A DNA stretch of 64,000 nt. It comes from Streptomonospora nanhaiensis. GTDB lineage: Bacteria; Actinomycetota; Actinomycetes; Streptosporangiales; Streptosporangiaceae. Where the stretch lies: the NCBI RefSeq assembly GCF_013410565.1, contig NZ_JACCFO010000001.1:4588001-4652000 (forward strand), written 5' to 3'. Numbering within the stretch: position 1 is the first letter of the stretch; the number at the start of each line of letters is the position of its first letter. The notes below the pieces were generated by a model. It was given only the letters and a program-made list of their open reading frames with translations. It searched no databases and was not told the DNA's origin. This document shows positions 53,191 through 62,556 of the stretch, piece by piece. The translations under genes and the position numbers were made by a program.

Positions 53191-54283
53191 TGTACTGACC
53201 ACGGAGGTTGGTAACACCGGCCCCGGCAAAAACAACGAAGAGGGCCTCCGGTATCGGTGTGGATGTCTGACGTCCCACCGCCCGGAAGGCCCTCGATGCC
53301 CCACACTACCCACGCCAACGCCCGCCTGACCCCCGCCGGGCGTCTGGCCCTGGCCCGCTGCGTCGTCGAGGACGGCTGGCCGCTGCGCCGGGCCGCCGAA
53401 CGCTTCCAGACCAGCGTGGCCACCGCCCAGCGCTGGGCGAGCCGCTACCGCACCCACGGCGCGGCCGCCATGGGCGACCGCTCCAGCCGCCCCCACCGCT
53501 CGCCCCGGCGCACCCCCGCCCGCCGCGAGCGCCGCGTCGTCAAACTCCGCCTCATCAAGCGCTGGGGGCCCGCCCGCATCGCCGGACACCTGCACATGGA
53601 GGCCTCCACCGTCCACCGCATCCTGACCCGCTACCGCATGCCCCGCCTGTCCTGCACCGACCGCGCCACCGGCCTTGCCGTGCGCCGCTACGAACGCGCC
53701 CGCCCCGGCGAACTCGTCCACGTCGACGTCAAGAAGCTCGGCAACATCCCCGACGGCGGCGGCCACCGCGCGGTGGGCCGCTACGCCGGAGTGCGCAACA
53801 AGCAGGCCACGACCGCCGCCCGCAAGCACGGCTCACCGGTGATCGGCCACGGCTACCTGCACACCGCCATCGACGACCGGACCCGCCTGGCCTACACCGA
53901 GATCCTCACCGACGAGAAGAAGGAGACCGCCACCGCGTTCTGGGCGCGGGCGGGCGCCTACTTCGCCTCGGTGGGCATCGCGGTGGAGCGGGTGCTGACC
54001 GACAACGGGTCCTGCTACAAGTCCCGGATGTGGCGGGAAGCCCTGGCCCGGGCCCAGATCACGCACAAGCGCACCCGGCCCTACCGGCCCCAGACCAACG
54101 GCAAGGTCGAGCGGTTCCACCGCACCCTGGCCGAGGAATGGGCCTATGCCCGCCCCTACCGTTCAGAGGCCGAACGCAGAGAAGCGTTCCCGGGCTGGCT
54201 CCACCACTACAATCACCACCGGTTCCACACCGCGATCGGCGGCCCACCCGCCACCCGCGTACCCAACCTCTCGGGTCAGTACA
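53191..54283 (+). mobile_element. IS481-family insertion sequence (apparently intact)
   Basis: The 1,093-bp element has terminal inverted repeats. The left end reads TGTACTGACCACGGAGGTTG. The right end, read inward, reads TGTACTGACCCGAGAGGTTG. It is flanked by identical CCTAGG sequences (53185-53190 and 54284-54289), the expected 6-bp NCTAGN duplication. The single transposase gene is uninterrupted. It sits between the DUF3054 gene and the deazaflavin oxidoreductase gene. The perfect duplication and intact gene suggest a recent insertion, more recent than the copy at 6018. Confidence 0.92.
53240..53294 (+). promoter_or_regulatory. Foldback inverted repeat covering the transposase start
   Basis: GAGGGCCTCCGG (53240-53251) pairs with CCGGAAGGCCCTC (53282-53294) with a single bulged A. 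The second arm contains the Shine-Dalgarno GGAAGG and ends one base before the ATG. It is the counterpart of the structure in the first IS. Confidence 0.65.
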
Positions 54284-54288
54284 CCTAG
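53296..54288 (+). CDS. IS481-family DDE transposase
   Basis: The 330-residue protein has an N-terminal helix-turn-helix (LRRAAERFQTSVATAQRWAS), a second DNA-binding segment, and the catalytic core: D in VHVDVKKLGNIPDGGG, D in RVLTDNGSCYKS and E in QTNGKVERFHR. ATG 53296 has GGAAGG six bases upstream. The stop codon TAG (54286-54288) is not in the IS but in the duplicated CCTAGG target. Compared with the IS copy at 6018 the protein keeps the tryptophan that is mutated to a stop there. Confidence 0.95.
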   Translation: MPHTTHANARLTPAGRLALARCVVEDGWPLRRAAERFQTSVATAQRWASRYRTHGAAAMGDRSSRPHRSPRRTPARRERRVVKLRLIKRWGPARIAGHLHMEASTVHRILTRYRMPRLSCTDRATGLAVRRYERARPGELVHVDVKKLGNIPDGGGHRAVGRYAGVRNKQATTAARKHGSPVIGHGYLHTAIDDRTRLAYTEILTDEKKETATAFWARAGAYFASVGIAVERVLTDNGSCYKSRMWREALARAQITHKRTRPYRPQTNGKVERFHRTLAEEWAYARPYRSEAERREAFPGWLHHYNHHRFHTAIGGPPATRVPNLSGQYT

Positions 54289-54339
54289 GCCGTCGCCGGT
54301 CAGGGGCGCGTGCGGGTCGGGCGATCGGGGGGCGGCGGG

Positions 54340-54795
54340 TCAGGGCGCGGCCCGGTCGGTGCGCTCCAGGACCACCACGGGGATGGTCCGGTCGGTCCGT
54401 TGCTGGTACTCCGCGTACTGCGGGAACACGCCGACGAGGTGGTCCCACAGGCGGGGCCGCTCCTCGGGCGAGGCGGTGCGGGCGGTGGCGGTGAACCGGT
54501 CGGCGCGCACCTGCACCTCGACCTCGGGGTGCTCCCGCAGGTTGAGGTACCAGGCGGGGTGGGTGTCGGAGCCTCCGTTGGAGGCGACCAGCAGGAGGCG
54601 GCCGGAGTCCTCGCCGTAGATGAGCGCGGTGCGGCGCCGCTTGCCCGAGCGGCGGCCGCGCGTGGTGAGCAGCAGGGTGGGGAAGCCCATGAAGAGGTGC
54701 CCCTCTTCGCCGTCGGTCTCGACATAGCCGCGGATGTGGTCGGCGACCCAGCCGGTCGGGCTGTCCACCACGGGTTCCCTGTCGTGCGCGGTCAT
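54340..54795 (-). CDS. Deazaflavin (F420)-dependent nitroreductase-family protein
   Basis: The 151-residue protein matches the DDN/DUF385 family: FPTLLLTTRGRRSGKRRRTAL (the F420 phosphate-binding region), SNGGSDTHPAWYLNLREHPEV and a C-terminal VVVLERTD. Family members use F420H2 to reduce quinones, nitro compounds or other substrates. ATG 54795 has AAAGGA as ribosome binding site. It is the second gene after the DUF6069 gene and probably belongs to the MarR-controlled unit. Confidence 0.9.
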   Translation of the reverse strand: MTAHDREPVVDSPTGWVADHIRGYVETDGEEGHLFMGFPTLLLTTRGRRSGKRRRTALIYGEDSGRLLLVASNGGSDTHPAWYLNLREHPEVEVQVRADRFTATARTASPEERPRLWDHLVGVFPQYAEYQQRTDRTIPVVVLERTDRAAP

Positions 54796-54867
54796 GCGGG
54801 GGTGTCCTTTCGATCGCCCGGTCGCCCGGTCGGGCGGCGCGGAGGCGGCAGGGGGGCGGGGCGCGGG

Positions 54868-55308
54868 TCAGGCGCGGGGCGTCGACGTGCGCCAGAAGAC
54901 GGGGATGAGCACCGCCGCCACGGCCACGTGCATCAGGGCCAGGACCACGGCGCCGCCGGTGTCCACCGTGACCCCGAGGAAGGGGAGGAACGAGGCGGCC
55001 AGCACGACCAGCGCGGCGGTGGTCCAGACGGCGCGGGCGTGCCGGGTGAACCGCTCCAGGAGTTCGAGCAGCCCCCAGCCCAGCAGCGCGGGGGCCAGGC
55101 TCATGACGGCGATCGCGGAGGCCCCGAGGTCGCGCGGCGGCACCCCCGGCGACTCCACCACGAGGCCGTAGCCGAGCAGGGGTTCCCCCACGACCCACAG
55201 CGCGAGCGCGGCGGCCACGGATCCGGCCACGGCCAGGGCCCGGGCGCGCAGGCGCCCCGTGGAGCGGGACGCGCCCGTCGAGGCGGCGGGGGTTGCGGCA
55301 GCGGCCAT
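54868..55308 (-). CDS. DUF6069-family membrane protein
   Basis: The 146-residue protein has four membrane helices (about 22-40, 63-82, 93-110, 117-138) with a family-typical VAVAGSVAAALALWVV-like first segment. ATG 55308 follows AAGGAG. It is divergent from marR, with two MarR-type inverted repeats in between, and is followed by the F420-dependent enzyme gene. The function of the family is unknown. Confidence 0.82.
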   Translation of the reverse strand: MAAAATPAASTGASRSTGRLRARALAVAGSVAAALALWVVGEPLLGYGLVVESPGVPPRDLGASAIAVMSLAPALLGWGLLELLERFTRHARAVWTTAALVVLAASFLPFLGVTVDTGGAVVLALMHVAVAAVLIPVFWRTSTPRA

Positions 55309-55333
55309 GGTATCTCCTTGACGATCATCATTG

Positions 55334-55386
55334 TTGAGAAGCTCAAGTATTTGGGCAGCCTAGCGCCACTGGTTGAAGATCTCAAC
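55334..55386. promoter_or_regulatory. Two MarR-type inverted repeats in a divergent promoter
   Basis: TTGAG-AAG-CTCAA (55334-55346) and GTTGA-AGATC-TCAAC (55372-55386) both have the TTGA...TCAA symmetry of MarR sites. They lie between the DUF6069 and marR starts. Confidence 0.65.
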
Positions 55387-55468
55387 GTTTTGCCACGGGA
55401 CGGTGGTGGCACACCACGTTCGCCCGACTCGACCGTGGCGGCGCTCAACGGTTGCGTACCATCGGGGT

Positions 55469-55918
55469 ATGAGCGCCCCAACCGATCCCGACGTCCGCGA
55501 ACTCAGCACCCTGGTCACGGGCGCGGCCGAGCGGCTGCGGGCCGCGTTCAACGCGGCGGCGGCCGAGCAGGGCCTCACCCCGGTGCAGGCCGCGGCGCTG
55601 GTGAACCTCCGCGAGTCCGCGCCCATGCGCGACCTCGCCCGGTGGCTGGCCTGCGACCCCTCCAACGTCACCCAGATCGTGGACGCCCTGGAGCGCCGCG
55701 GGCTGGTGGGGCGTCAGCCCTCGCCGCAGGACCGCCGGGTCAAGGCGCTGGTGCTCACCGACGAGGGGCGGCGCCGCCAGGCCGTGCTCCGGGAGCGCGG
55801 CCACGCCCAGGCGACCGAGCTGTTCGCCGCGCTGGGCCCCGACGAACGCGTGCTGCTGCGCGACCTGCTGGCGCGGCTGCCGGGCGGGGGCTGCGGCGAG
55901 GACTGCGGGCCGGCCTGA
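55469..55918 (+). CDS. MarR-family transcriptional regulator
   Basis: The 149-residue protein has the MarR winged helix: LTPVQAAALVNLRE, MRDLARWLACDPSNVTQIVD (recognition helix) and the wing RQPSPQDRRVKALVLT, followed by the C-terminal dimer helix. ATG 55469 is preceded by TACCAT and six bases, so the transcript is probably leaderless. It is divergent from the DUF6069/F420 genes and most likely represses them through the two TTGA/TCAA repeats. Confidence 0.93.
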   Translation: MSAPTDPDVRELSTLVTGAAERLRAAFNAAAAEQGLTPVQAAALVNLRESAPMRDLARWLACDPSNVTQIVDALERRGLVGRQPSPQDRRVKALVLTDEGRRRQAVLRERGHAQATELFAALGPDERVLLRDLLARLPGGGCGEDCGPA

Positions 55919-55925
55919 CACGCGC

Positions 55926-55967
55926 GAGCGCGCGGCCGGGCGCCTCGCGGACGCCGGCCGCGCGCTC
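55926..55967. terminator. Bidirectional terminator between marR and the protease
   Basis: GAGCGCGCGGCCGG-N14-CCGGCCGCGCGCTC forms a perfect 14-bp stem. The genes on both sides converge on it. Confidence 0.75.
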
Positions 55968-55985
55968 CGCGGCGGGACGGGTGCC

Positions 55986-57143
55986 TCAGCCGGTCAGCAG
56001 GGTGACCCCGAACTCCTGGAGGATCGGGTTGACGGGCTGGAAGTAGGTCGTGCCGCCGGAGGTGCAGTCGCCCGACCCGCCGGAGGTCACGCCCTGGGCC
56101 TGGTCGCCGCTGAGCCAGGAGCCGCCGGAGTCGCCGGGCTCGGCGCAGACGTCGGTCTCGGTCAGCCTTTCGACCCTGCCCTCGGGGTAGGTCACGCTCT
56201 GGTTCTTGGCGCCGATGGTGCCGCAGTGCCAGCCGGTGGTGGAGCCCGAGCGGCAGACGGCGGCGCCCTCGGGCGCCTCCTCGGACCCGGCCACCGCCAC
56301 GGTGCCGCCGGCGTAGTCGTTGACCTGGCCAACCGGGGTCCAGTTGGCGTCGGTCTCGACCACGGCCATGTCCGCGCCGGGGAAGACGGAGCCGGTGACG
56401 GTGCCGGTGCCCGTGCCGTCCTGGCTGGAGACGGAGGTGCCGGTGGAGCCGCAGTGGCCCGCGGTGACGAACCCGGTCTCGGTGGCGAACCCGATCGAGC
56501 AGCGGCCGGAGCCGTCGATGGTGTAGGCGTCGCCGCCGATGACGTCGGCGTACAGCTCGGGCGCGGCCGCGGTCTCCTCGACGCGCACCAGGTCGGCGTC
56601 CACGCCGGCGTCGGCGGCGAAGGCGCGGGCGGCGTCCTCGGCGCCGGCCGCGCCGGACAGGACGGTGATCACCACGCGGTCGGCCGCGGTGCTGGGGTAC
56701 CAGCCGGTGATGCCCTCGGAGAGGTCGGCGCCCTCGCGGTTGAGGTCGGCGACGGCGGCGTGGAGCACGGCCTCGCCGTGCTCCACGACCCGCGGGACGG
56801 CGCCGGCCTCGCGCACCTCCTGGGCGGCGCCGGAGTCGGTGACGGCCACGGTGAGCCGGGCGGTGTCGACGTCGAAGCGGCCGCCGCCGAAGGAGTCGCC
56901 GAGCCGCTCGCGCAGCTCGTCCTCCAGCGCGGCGGCGCGCCGCTGCTCGGCCATCAGGGTGTCGGCCTGCTCGGCGCTGAGTCCGAGGTCGCGCTGGAGC
57001 GCCTCGGTCTGGGAGGCGGCGGTCGGCCGCGGGGCGTCCTGCGCGGGGCGCGCGTCGTCGGCGGCCGCGGCCGCGGGGGCCGCGACCACGCCCAGGACCA
57101 GGGCGGCGCCGCCCACGGCGAGGGAGACGGGGTTCTTTCGCAA
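55986..57143 (-). CDS. Streptogrisin-like secreted serine protease (S1E)
   Basis: About 385 residues. The start is uncertain: TTG 57143 gives the usual (L)RKNPVSLAVGGAALVLG signal peptide with AAAGGGCAGGAG just before it. A pro-domain follows (about 30-195, typical alpha-lytic-protease type). The mature protease has His in TAGHCGS (near residue 229), Asp in DMAVVETD (near 257) and Ser in GDSGGSW (near 338), with paired cysteines around each. It is secreted and probably degrades extracellular protein. It converges with marR at a shared terminator. Confidence 0.93.
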   Translation of the reverse strand: MRKNPVSLAVGGAALVLGVVAAPAAAAADDARPAQDAPRPTAASQTEALQRDLGLSAEQADTLMAEQRRAAALEDELRERLGDSFGGGRFDVDTARLTVAVTDSGAAQEVREAGAVPRVVEHGEAVLHAAVADLNREGADLSEGITGWYPSTAADRVVITVLSGAAGAEDAARAFAADAGVDADLVRVEETAAAPELYADVIGGDAYTIDGSGRCSIGFATETGFVTAGHCGSTGTSVSSQDGTGTGTVTGSVFPGADMAVVETDANWTPVGQVNDYAGGTVAVAGSEEAPEGAAVCRSGSTTGWHCGTIGAKNQSVTYPEGRVERLTETDVCAEPGDSGGSWLSGDQAQGVTSGGSGDCTSGGTTYFQPVNPILQEFGVTLLTG

Positions 57144-57504
57144 CTCCTGCCCTTTCGTGTGGGGGTGGGGGAAGGGCGGGACCGGCGCTGACGAGCGGGG
57201 ACCCAGCGCCCGGCCCCGGCCGGCGGAACCGGGGGGACCGGACGCCGACCCGTGCCCGCCGACACTCGGTGAGCACCCGGAAACCATAAGTCGTCGGCAG
57301 AGAACGCGACAGAGGGCCGGTGAACACGCCATATCACTACAAGTCGCCGATGGGGGACATAAGGTTGGCGTCGTCCCGCCGGTGTCCCCCCGCCTCCGCG
57401 GGGCCGCCTTCGGTCGCACCCCGCGCAGCGGCGGGGAACGGCGCCCCGCGGCGGCCCGCGGACCCGGCGCCGGCCGCGGTGACCGAGCGTTGCCGCAACC
57501 CCCG

Positions 57505-57588
57505 CGCGTGGCCGGATCCGGCCACGCGTGTGTGGGGGTGCGGACAACCGACCGGGCCACCCGCGCGTCGCGCGGGTGGCCCGGTCGG
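57505..57588. terminator. Two strong hairpins between protease and peptidase genes
   Basis: CGCGTGGCCGGA is followed by its perfect complement (57505-57528). A second, stronger stem of 18 bp with a five-base loop lies at 57548-57588 (CCGACCGGG...CCCGGTCGG). The second should end the S9 peptidase transcript. Confidence 0.8.
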
Positions 57589-57633
57589 CGTGCGGCGGCG
57601 CGTCCGCCCGGCCGGGGCGGCGCGCGCCGGCGG

Positions 57634-59844
57634 CTATCCGGCCGCCTCCGGCTTGGCGGGCAGGTCCAGCGCCGTGCGCAGGAACTCCACCTGGAGCAGC
57701 AGCATGTTCTCGGCCGCGGTCTCCTCGGTGGGCATGTGCGTGATCCCCGACAGCGGCAGCACCGTGTGGGCGCGCCCGGCCGCCAGCAGCGCCGTCGACA
57801 GCCGCTGGGTGTGCGCGAACACCACGTTGTCGTCGGCCAGGCCGTGGATCAGCATCAGCGGGCGGCTGGGCTCCGCCCAGCCCTCCAGCACCGATGAGCG
57901 CGCGTAGGCGTCCGCCCGCTCCCCGGGCAGGCCCAGGTAGCGCTCGGTGTAGTGGGTGTCGTACAGCTCCCACAGGGTGACCGGCGCCCCGGCCACGGCC
58001 GCGTGGAACACGTCGGGGCGGCGCAGCACCGCCAGCGCCGCCAGGTAGCCGCCGAAGGACCAGCCGCGCACCGCCACCCGGGACAGGTCCAGGCAGCCGA
58101 ACCGCTCGGCGGCGTCGTGCAGCGCCGCGACCTGGTCCTCCAGCACCGGGTTGGCCAGGTCGCCGTGGACCGCCTGCTCCCAGGCCACCCCCACCCCCGG
58201 TGTGCCCCGGCCGTCGGCCACCAGCACGGCGAACCCCTGCTCGGCGAACCACTGGGAGGTGAGGTGGGCGCCCCGGCTGCGCACCACGCGCTGGGCGTGC
58301 GGGCCGCCGTAGGGGTCCATCAGCACCGGCAGCGGCGCGGCGGGGTCGGGCTCGTACCAGGACGGCAGCAGCAGCGCCGCCGGGATCCCCCGCGCGCCCG
58401 CCGCCCAGAACCGGGGCCGGGGCCGGGGGAGGTCGGGGGCGTGCGCCAGGCTGCGGACCTCGCCGGCCTCGCGCGGTCGGTCCGACGCGGCGTCGCGCAG
58501 CAGCACGGTGCGCACGCCGTCGGTGTCCATGTCGCGGCGCTGGAGCACCAGGGTGCCCCCGCGCAGCCGCCCGGACTCCACGCCGGGGGAGTCCGCGGCG
58601 CCCGGCACGGCCGCCCGGCGCGCCGCGCCGGTGCGAATGTCCAGCAGCCACAGGCCGATCTCGCCCGGGCGGCCCGCCGGGGACGCGGAGTACAGCACGT
58701 GGTCGCCGTCGACGTCGACCACCGCGCGCAGGTAGTCGGCGCGCGGCCCCAACTCCCGGTCGCCCACGAACAGGGCGCGGCGCACCCCGCCGCCCGCCTT
58801 GTCGGCGCACAGCCCGATCCACACGGTCTCGCCGGCGCCGGTGTGGGCGGGCACCCCCGGCATGATCTCGACCCACACCGGGTCGGTCTCGGCGCAAACC
58901 TCGCGCACGGCACCGGTGGCGGCGTCGGCGCGCAGCAGGCGCAGCGTGCGCTGGTCGCGGCTCTGCGCGGTGAAGACGACCTCGGGCGCCGCGCCGGGCA
59001 CGGCGGCCCAGCCGGCGGTCACCAGGTAGGGCAGCGCCGCGCGGTCCCACTCGATCCAGCGCGGCTCGGGCGCGCCGGCGGCCTCGGGGGCCGAACCGGC
59101 GCCGGACAGGGGGAGCACGGCCAGCCGGACGTCGGCGTTGGCCGTGCCGGGCGGCGGGTAGGCCACGGTCTGCGCCGCGGCCTCGGGGTTGGCGGGGTCG
59201 CTGATGGTCCACCGGGTCACCGGGGACTCGTCCACGCGCGCCGCCAGCACCGCCGAGGCGTCGGGCGCCCACCACAGCCCCCGGAAGCGGCCCATCTCCT
59301 CGGCGGCGATGAACTCCGCCAGGCCCCAGGTGATGCCGGGGGCGTCCGGCGCGGCGAGCAGCCGGTCGCGCCCGCCCTCGACGTCGACCACGCGCAGGGC
59401 GCCGCCGCTGACGTAGGCCACGGCCGTGCCCGTGGGCGCGATCGCGGGGTCGACCACCGGGGCGGTGGCGGGCAGTTCGCGCACGCCGTCCTCCCCGGCC
59501 AGGTCGACCGCGTACAGCCGGCCCGACAGGGTGAACGCCGCGCGGGTGAACTCCCGGTCGACGGTGTAGGAGACGATCCCGCCGCCGGTCTCGCGCAGTC
59601 GCTCGCGCCGGGCGCGCTCCTCGGGCGGCAGGTCCTCCTCGGCGGCGCCGCCCACGGCCCGGGGGTCGGCCACCACGTCCTCGCGGCCGGTGTCCAGGTC
59701 GCGCACCCACAGGCAGGCGAGGCCGTCGTCGCCGTCGCGGGTGCGCAGGAACGCCACGCGGCGGCCGTCGGGGGAGATCTGGAAGGCGCGCGGAACGCCG
59801 ATGGTGAAGCGCCGGGTACGGGCCTGCTGCCGAGGAAAGCTCAT
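57634..59844 (-). CDS. S9 (dipeptidyl-peptidase IV type) prolyl peptidase
   Basis: About 736 residues from ATG 59844 ([13 protein letters not shown]); an upstream in-frame ATG at 59862 is possible. The N-terminal propeller (about 20-450) is followed by the alpha/beta hydrolase domain. Catalytic residues are Ser in GWSFGGY (near 598), Asp in HGLADDNV (near 669) and His in SGITHMPT (near 703). [15 protein letters not shown] is the oxyanion region. The propeller has the helical [10 protein letters not shown] segment that holds the substrate amino-terminus, as in DPP IV. No signal peptide is visible, so the enzyme is probably cytoplasmic and releases dipeptides. Confidence 0.93.
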   Translation of the reverse strand: MSFPRQQARTRRFTIGVPRAFQISPDGRRVAFLRTRDGDDGLACLWVRDLDTGREDVVADPRAVGGAAEEDLPPEERARRERLRETGGGIVSYTVDREFTRAAFTLSGRLYAVDLAGEDGVRELPATAPVVDPAIAPTGTAVAYVSGGALRVVDVEGGRDRLLAAPDAPGITWGLAEFIAAEEMGRFRGLWWAPDASAVLAARVDESPVTRWTISDPANPEAAAQTVAYPPPGTANADVRLAVLPLSGAGSAPEAAGAPEPRWIEWDRAALPYLVTAGWAAVPGAAPEVVFTAQSRDQRTLRLLRADAATGAVREVCAETDPVWVEIMPGVPAHTGAGETVWIGLCADKAGGGVRRALFVGDRELGPRADYLRAVVDVDGDHVLYSASPAGRPGEIGLWLLDIRTGAARRAAVPGAADSPGVESGRLRGGTLVLQRRDMDTDGVRTVLLRDAASDRPREAGEVRSLAHAPDLPRPRPRFWAAGARGIPAALLLPSWYEPDPAAPLPVLMDPYGGPHAQRVVRSRGAHLTSQWFAEQGFAVLVADGRGTPGVGVAWEQAVHGDLANPVLEDQVAALHDAAERFGCLDLSRVAVRGWSFGGYLAALAVLRRPDVFHAAVAGAPVTLWELYDTHYTERYLGLPGERADAYARSSVLEGWAEPSRPLMLIHGLADDNVVFAHTQRLSTALLAAGRAHTVLPLSGITHMPTEETAAENMLLLQVEFLRTALDLPAKPEAAG

Positions 59845-59986
59845 GGGTCGATTGTGGCGCATGGGGCGCCTGCGCCCCCGGCGGCCGCCCCGGCCGCCGG
59901 GGGTCCGACGCGCCCGACACGCCGCGCCGCCCCGCCCGATCGGCGCACTTTGGGCACGGGTGCCGGGACTCCGAACTGTGCCGGGG

Positions 59987-59992
59987 TATCGT
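59987..59992 (+). promoter_or_regulatory. mshBp: -10 box for mshB (leaderless type)
   Basis: TATCGT ends seven bases before ATG 60000. Confidence 0.45.
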
Positions 59993-59999
59993 CCAGAAC

Positions 60000-60860
60000 A
60001 TGACAGATCGGCGACTGCTGCTGGTGCACGCCCATCCCGACGACGAGAGCATCGTCACCGGCGCCACGATGGCCAAGTACGCGGCCGAGGGCGCGGCGGT
60101 CACCCTGGTCACCTGCACACTCGGCGAAGAGGGCGAGATCATCCCGCCCGACCTCGCCCACCTGGGCCCCGACCGCGAGGACACCCTCGGCGAGCACCGC
60201 ATCGGCGAACTGGACAAGGCGTGCGTCGCGCTGGGCGTGCGCGACCACCGCTTCCTGGGCGGCCCCGGCCGCTACCGCGACTCCGGCATGATGGGCGCGC
60301 CCACCAACGACCGCCCCGGGTGCTTCTGGCGGGCCGACGTCGAGGAGGCCGCCCACACCCTGGCCATGGTCATCCGCGAGGTCCGCCCCGACGTCATCGT
60401 CACCTACGACGACAACGGCGGCTACGGCCACCCCGACCACATCCAGGCCCACCGGGTCACCCTGCGCGCCTTTGAGAAGGCGGCCGAGCGCGCCCTGCCC
60501 GGCACCCCGTGGCAGACCCGCAAGCTCTACGCCATCGCCCAGCCGCGCTCGGTGCTGGAGGAGTCCGTGGCACGGCTCGCCGAGGCCCCGGGCCCCTTCA
60601 CCGCGCCCGCGGCGGTCGAGGACATCAGCCCGGCCACACCCGACCACCTGGTCACCGCCCGCATCGACGGCACCGCCCACTGGCCGGCCAAGGCCCTGGC
60701 CATGCGCGCCCACGCCACCCAGATCACCGTGGAGGGCGAGCTCTTCGCGCTGTCCAACGGGATCGCCCAGGAGATCCGCGCCGTGGAGTACTTCACCCTG
60801 GTGCGCGGTTCGGCGCCCCGGCCCGGCCCCGACGGCTACGAGACCGACCTGTTCGCCTGA
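60000..60860 (+). CDS. mshB: MshB, mycothiol biosynthesis N-acetyl-GlcN-Ins deacetylase
   Basis: The 286-residue protein has the zinc site of the LmbE/PIG-L family: [16 protein letters not shown] (His and Asp ligands near residues 12 and 15) and [12 protein letters not shown] (third ligand near 147). [14 protein letters not shown] and [14 protein letters not shown] match MshB specifically. It removes the acetyl group from GlcNAc-Ins in mycothiol synthesis, so the host makes mycothiol. Start ATG 60000 fits a leaderless transcript. The DUF6113 gene 119 bases downstream is the usual neighbour of mshB in actinomycetes. Confidence 0.95.
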   Translation: MTDRRLLLVHAHPDDESIVTGATMAKYAAEGAAVTLVTCTLGEEGEIIPPDLAHLGPDREDTLGEHRIGELDKACVALGVRDHRFLGGPGRYRDSGMMGAPTNDRPGCFWRADVEEAAHTLAMVIREVRPDVIVTYDDNGGYGHPDHIQAHRVTLRAFEKAAERALPGTPWQTRKLYAIAQPRSVLEESVARLAEAPGPFTAPAAVEDISPATPDHLVTARIDGTAHWPAKALAMRAHATQITVEGELFALSNGIAQEIRAVEYFTLVRGSAPRPGPDGYETDLFA

Positions 60861-60979
60861 TCCGCCCCGGTGCCCGCGCCGCGGGCGCCGGCGCGGTCCC
60901 GTGCCCCCGGCCGCGGCGGTACGGTCGATGCGTCCGACCGGGCGCACCCGCCCGCACCGCCGGCCAGGAAGAACGCACC

Positions 60980-61438
60980 GTGCCCGCACAGCCGCCCGCG
61001 ACCCCGCCGACCGACGCGCGCTCCGCCCAGGCGTCCCCCGGCGCCCTGCGCCGCGCGGCGGAGCCGGCCGTCACCGCCCTGGCCTACGCGTCCCTGGCGC
61101 TGCTGGGCGCGGCCGTCGGCCTGGGCGGGTCGGTGTTCGCCGGGTGGCTGGCCTACCTGTGGGCGGCCGGCGCCGCGGGCCAGGGGGTCGCCGCCGTCAC
61201 CCTGGTCGCGGTGCTGGGCCTGATGTTCGCCGGCTGCCGCGCCGCCGGATGGGGCATGGGCACCCGCCTGGGCGCGCTGCTGCCCGCCCTGGGCTGGGCC
61301 GCGGCGGTGTTCTCGCTGGTCCTGGTGCGCGCCGGCGGCGACATCGTGCTGACCTCCAGCGTGGCGGCCTACGGCTACCTCTTCGGCGGGATCGCGGCGG
61401 TGGGCATGGCCGTGGTCCTCACCGACCCCGGCCGCTGA
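60980..61438 (+). CDS. DUF6113-family membrane protein
   Basis: The 152-residue protein has an N-terminal Pro-rich tail and four membrane helices (about 37-60, 67-90, 100-118, 122-145). GTG 60980 follows AGGAAGAA. Its position behind mshB matches the arrangement in related actinomycetes. The function is unknown; a role next to thiol metabolism is positional only. Confidence 0.82.
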   Translation: MPAQPPATPPTDARSAQASPGALRRAAEPAVTALAYASLALLGAAVGLGGSVFAGWLAYLWAAGAAGQGVAAVTLVAVLGLMFAGCRAAGWGMGTRLGALLPALGWAAAVFSLVLVRAGGDIVLTSSVAAYGYLFGGIAAVGMAVVLTDPGR

Positions 61439-61453
61439 GGCCGCCCCGCGCCC

Positions 61454-62401
61454 TCACGCCCAGAAGCGCAGCAGCACCTCGCCGAAGCCGATGTCGATCT
61501 GCGGCAGCCCCACGGCGGCGAACAGGTCGATCAGCAGGGTGGGCACCGCGACGTTGACGGTGGGCACCCACAGCACGGCGAAGACCGCGATGACGCCGAA
61601 CACGCCCCAGGGCCGCACGCGCGCCACCAGGCGCTCGGGCAGGAAGGGCGCCACCACGTCGAAGCCGTCGAGCCCCGGCACGGGCAGCACGTTGACCAGC
61701 GCCACCGTCAGGTTGAGGTAGCACAGGTACATCAGCCCGCCGAGCATCCAGTTGTCGGTGAACATCCCGGCGGGCACCAGCGCGGCAACCGCCGCCGCCA
61801 GCGCGGCGGCCAGCACCAGGCTCACCCCGATCCCGGCGGCGGCCACCGCGCTGCGCCGGCCCCGGCCGCCCACGGCGGCGTGGTCGACGTAGCCGGCCGG
61901 CCCGGTCAGGCCGACCCCGCCGAACAGCACGAACGCCAGCGGCATCAGCAGGTTGGCGAACAGCTCGCCGTAGCCGAACGGGTTGAGCCGCAGGTAGGCG
62001 CCGCCGCGCAGGGAGCGGTCGCCCAGCGCGTGGGCGGTGGCGGCGTGGCCGAACTCGTGCAGCGCGATCGACACCGCCCAGCCGGTCAGGATGAACAGGG
62101 CCGGCACGTAGACGGTGGCGCCGTCGTTGCCCCAGGACAGCTCGGCGCGGGTCCAGCTCAGCCACCCGGCCAGACCGCAGACCCCCACCAGCAGCACAAA
62201 GAACGGGCTGGGCAGGAGGTCGGCCCGCGAGCGGGCGGCGGCCGCGGCGGGGGCGCCGGTCCCGCCCTCCGCCGGGGCCTGGGCCGCCTCCGGTTGCTCC
62301 GGTGCCGCCGCGGCCGCCTCGGTGGCGGTCGCGCCCCCGGCCGGGGCGGCGGGGGGCTCGGTGCTGGCGTCGTCGCGGTCGGTGGGCTCGGGCGCGGACA
62401 T
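61454..62401 (-). CDS. M50-family (site-2-type) membrane metalloprotease
   Basis: The 315-residue protein has an Ala/Pro/Glu-rich cytoplasmic N-terminus (about 60 residues) and six membrane helices. The zinc site HEFGHAATAHALGD is near residue 115, and the third ligand is in the NVLPVPGLDGFDVV segment. The pattern matches S2P-like proteases that cut anti-sigma factors or other membrane proteins. No PDZ domain is seen. ATG 62401 follows TGGAG. A -10-like TAGCCT lies about 110 bases upstream. It is convergent with the DUF6113 gene. Confidence 0.88.
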   Translation of the reverse strand: MSAPEPTDRDDASTEPPAAPAGGATATEAAAAAPEQPEAAQAPAEGGTGAPAAAAARSRADLLPSPFFVLLVGVCGLAGWLSWTRAELSWGNDGATVYVPALFILTGWAVSIALHEFGHAATAHALGDRSLRGGAYLRLNPFGYGELFANLLMPLAFVLFGGVGLTGPAGYVDHAAVGGRGRRSAVAAAGIGVSLVLAAALAAAVAALVPAGMFTDNWMLGGLMYLCYLNLTVALVNVLPVPGLDGFDVVAPFLPERLVARVRPWGVFGVIAVFAVLWVPTVNVAVPTLLIDLFAAVGLPQIDIGFGEVLLRFWA

Positions 62402-62556
62402 GGTGCTCCAGGTCGTGAGGCTGGTTCGGGCTGCGGGCGGACGGGCGCGGTGCCCGGCGGCGGGTCGGCCCCGTGGGCGGCGGCGCCGCCGTGTCCAGGC
62501 TAGGTGCACCCCGGCGCGCCCCCGCACCGGCTCGCGCGATGGCGCGCCCGGCGCGG

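Noticed and set aside
53191-54283. The two IS elements as copies of the same insertion sequence
   Set aside because: Their terminal repeats and transposases differ substantially. They belong to the same family but are distinct elements, so they cannot form a composite transposon.
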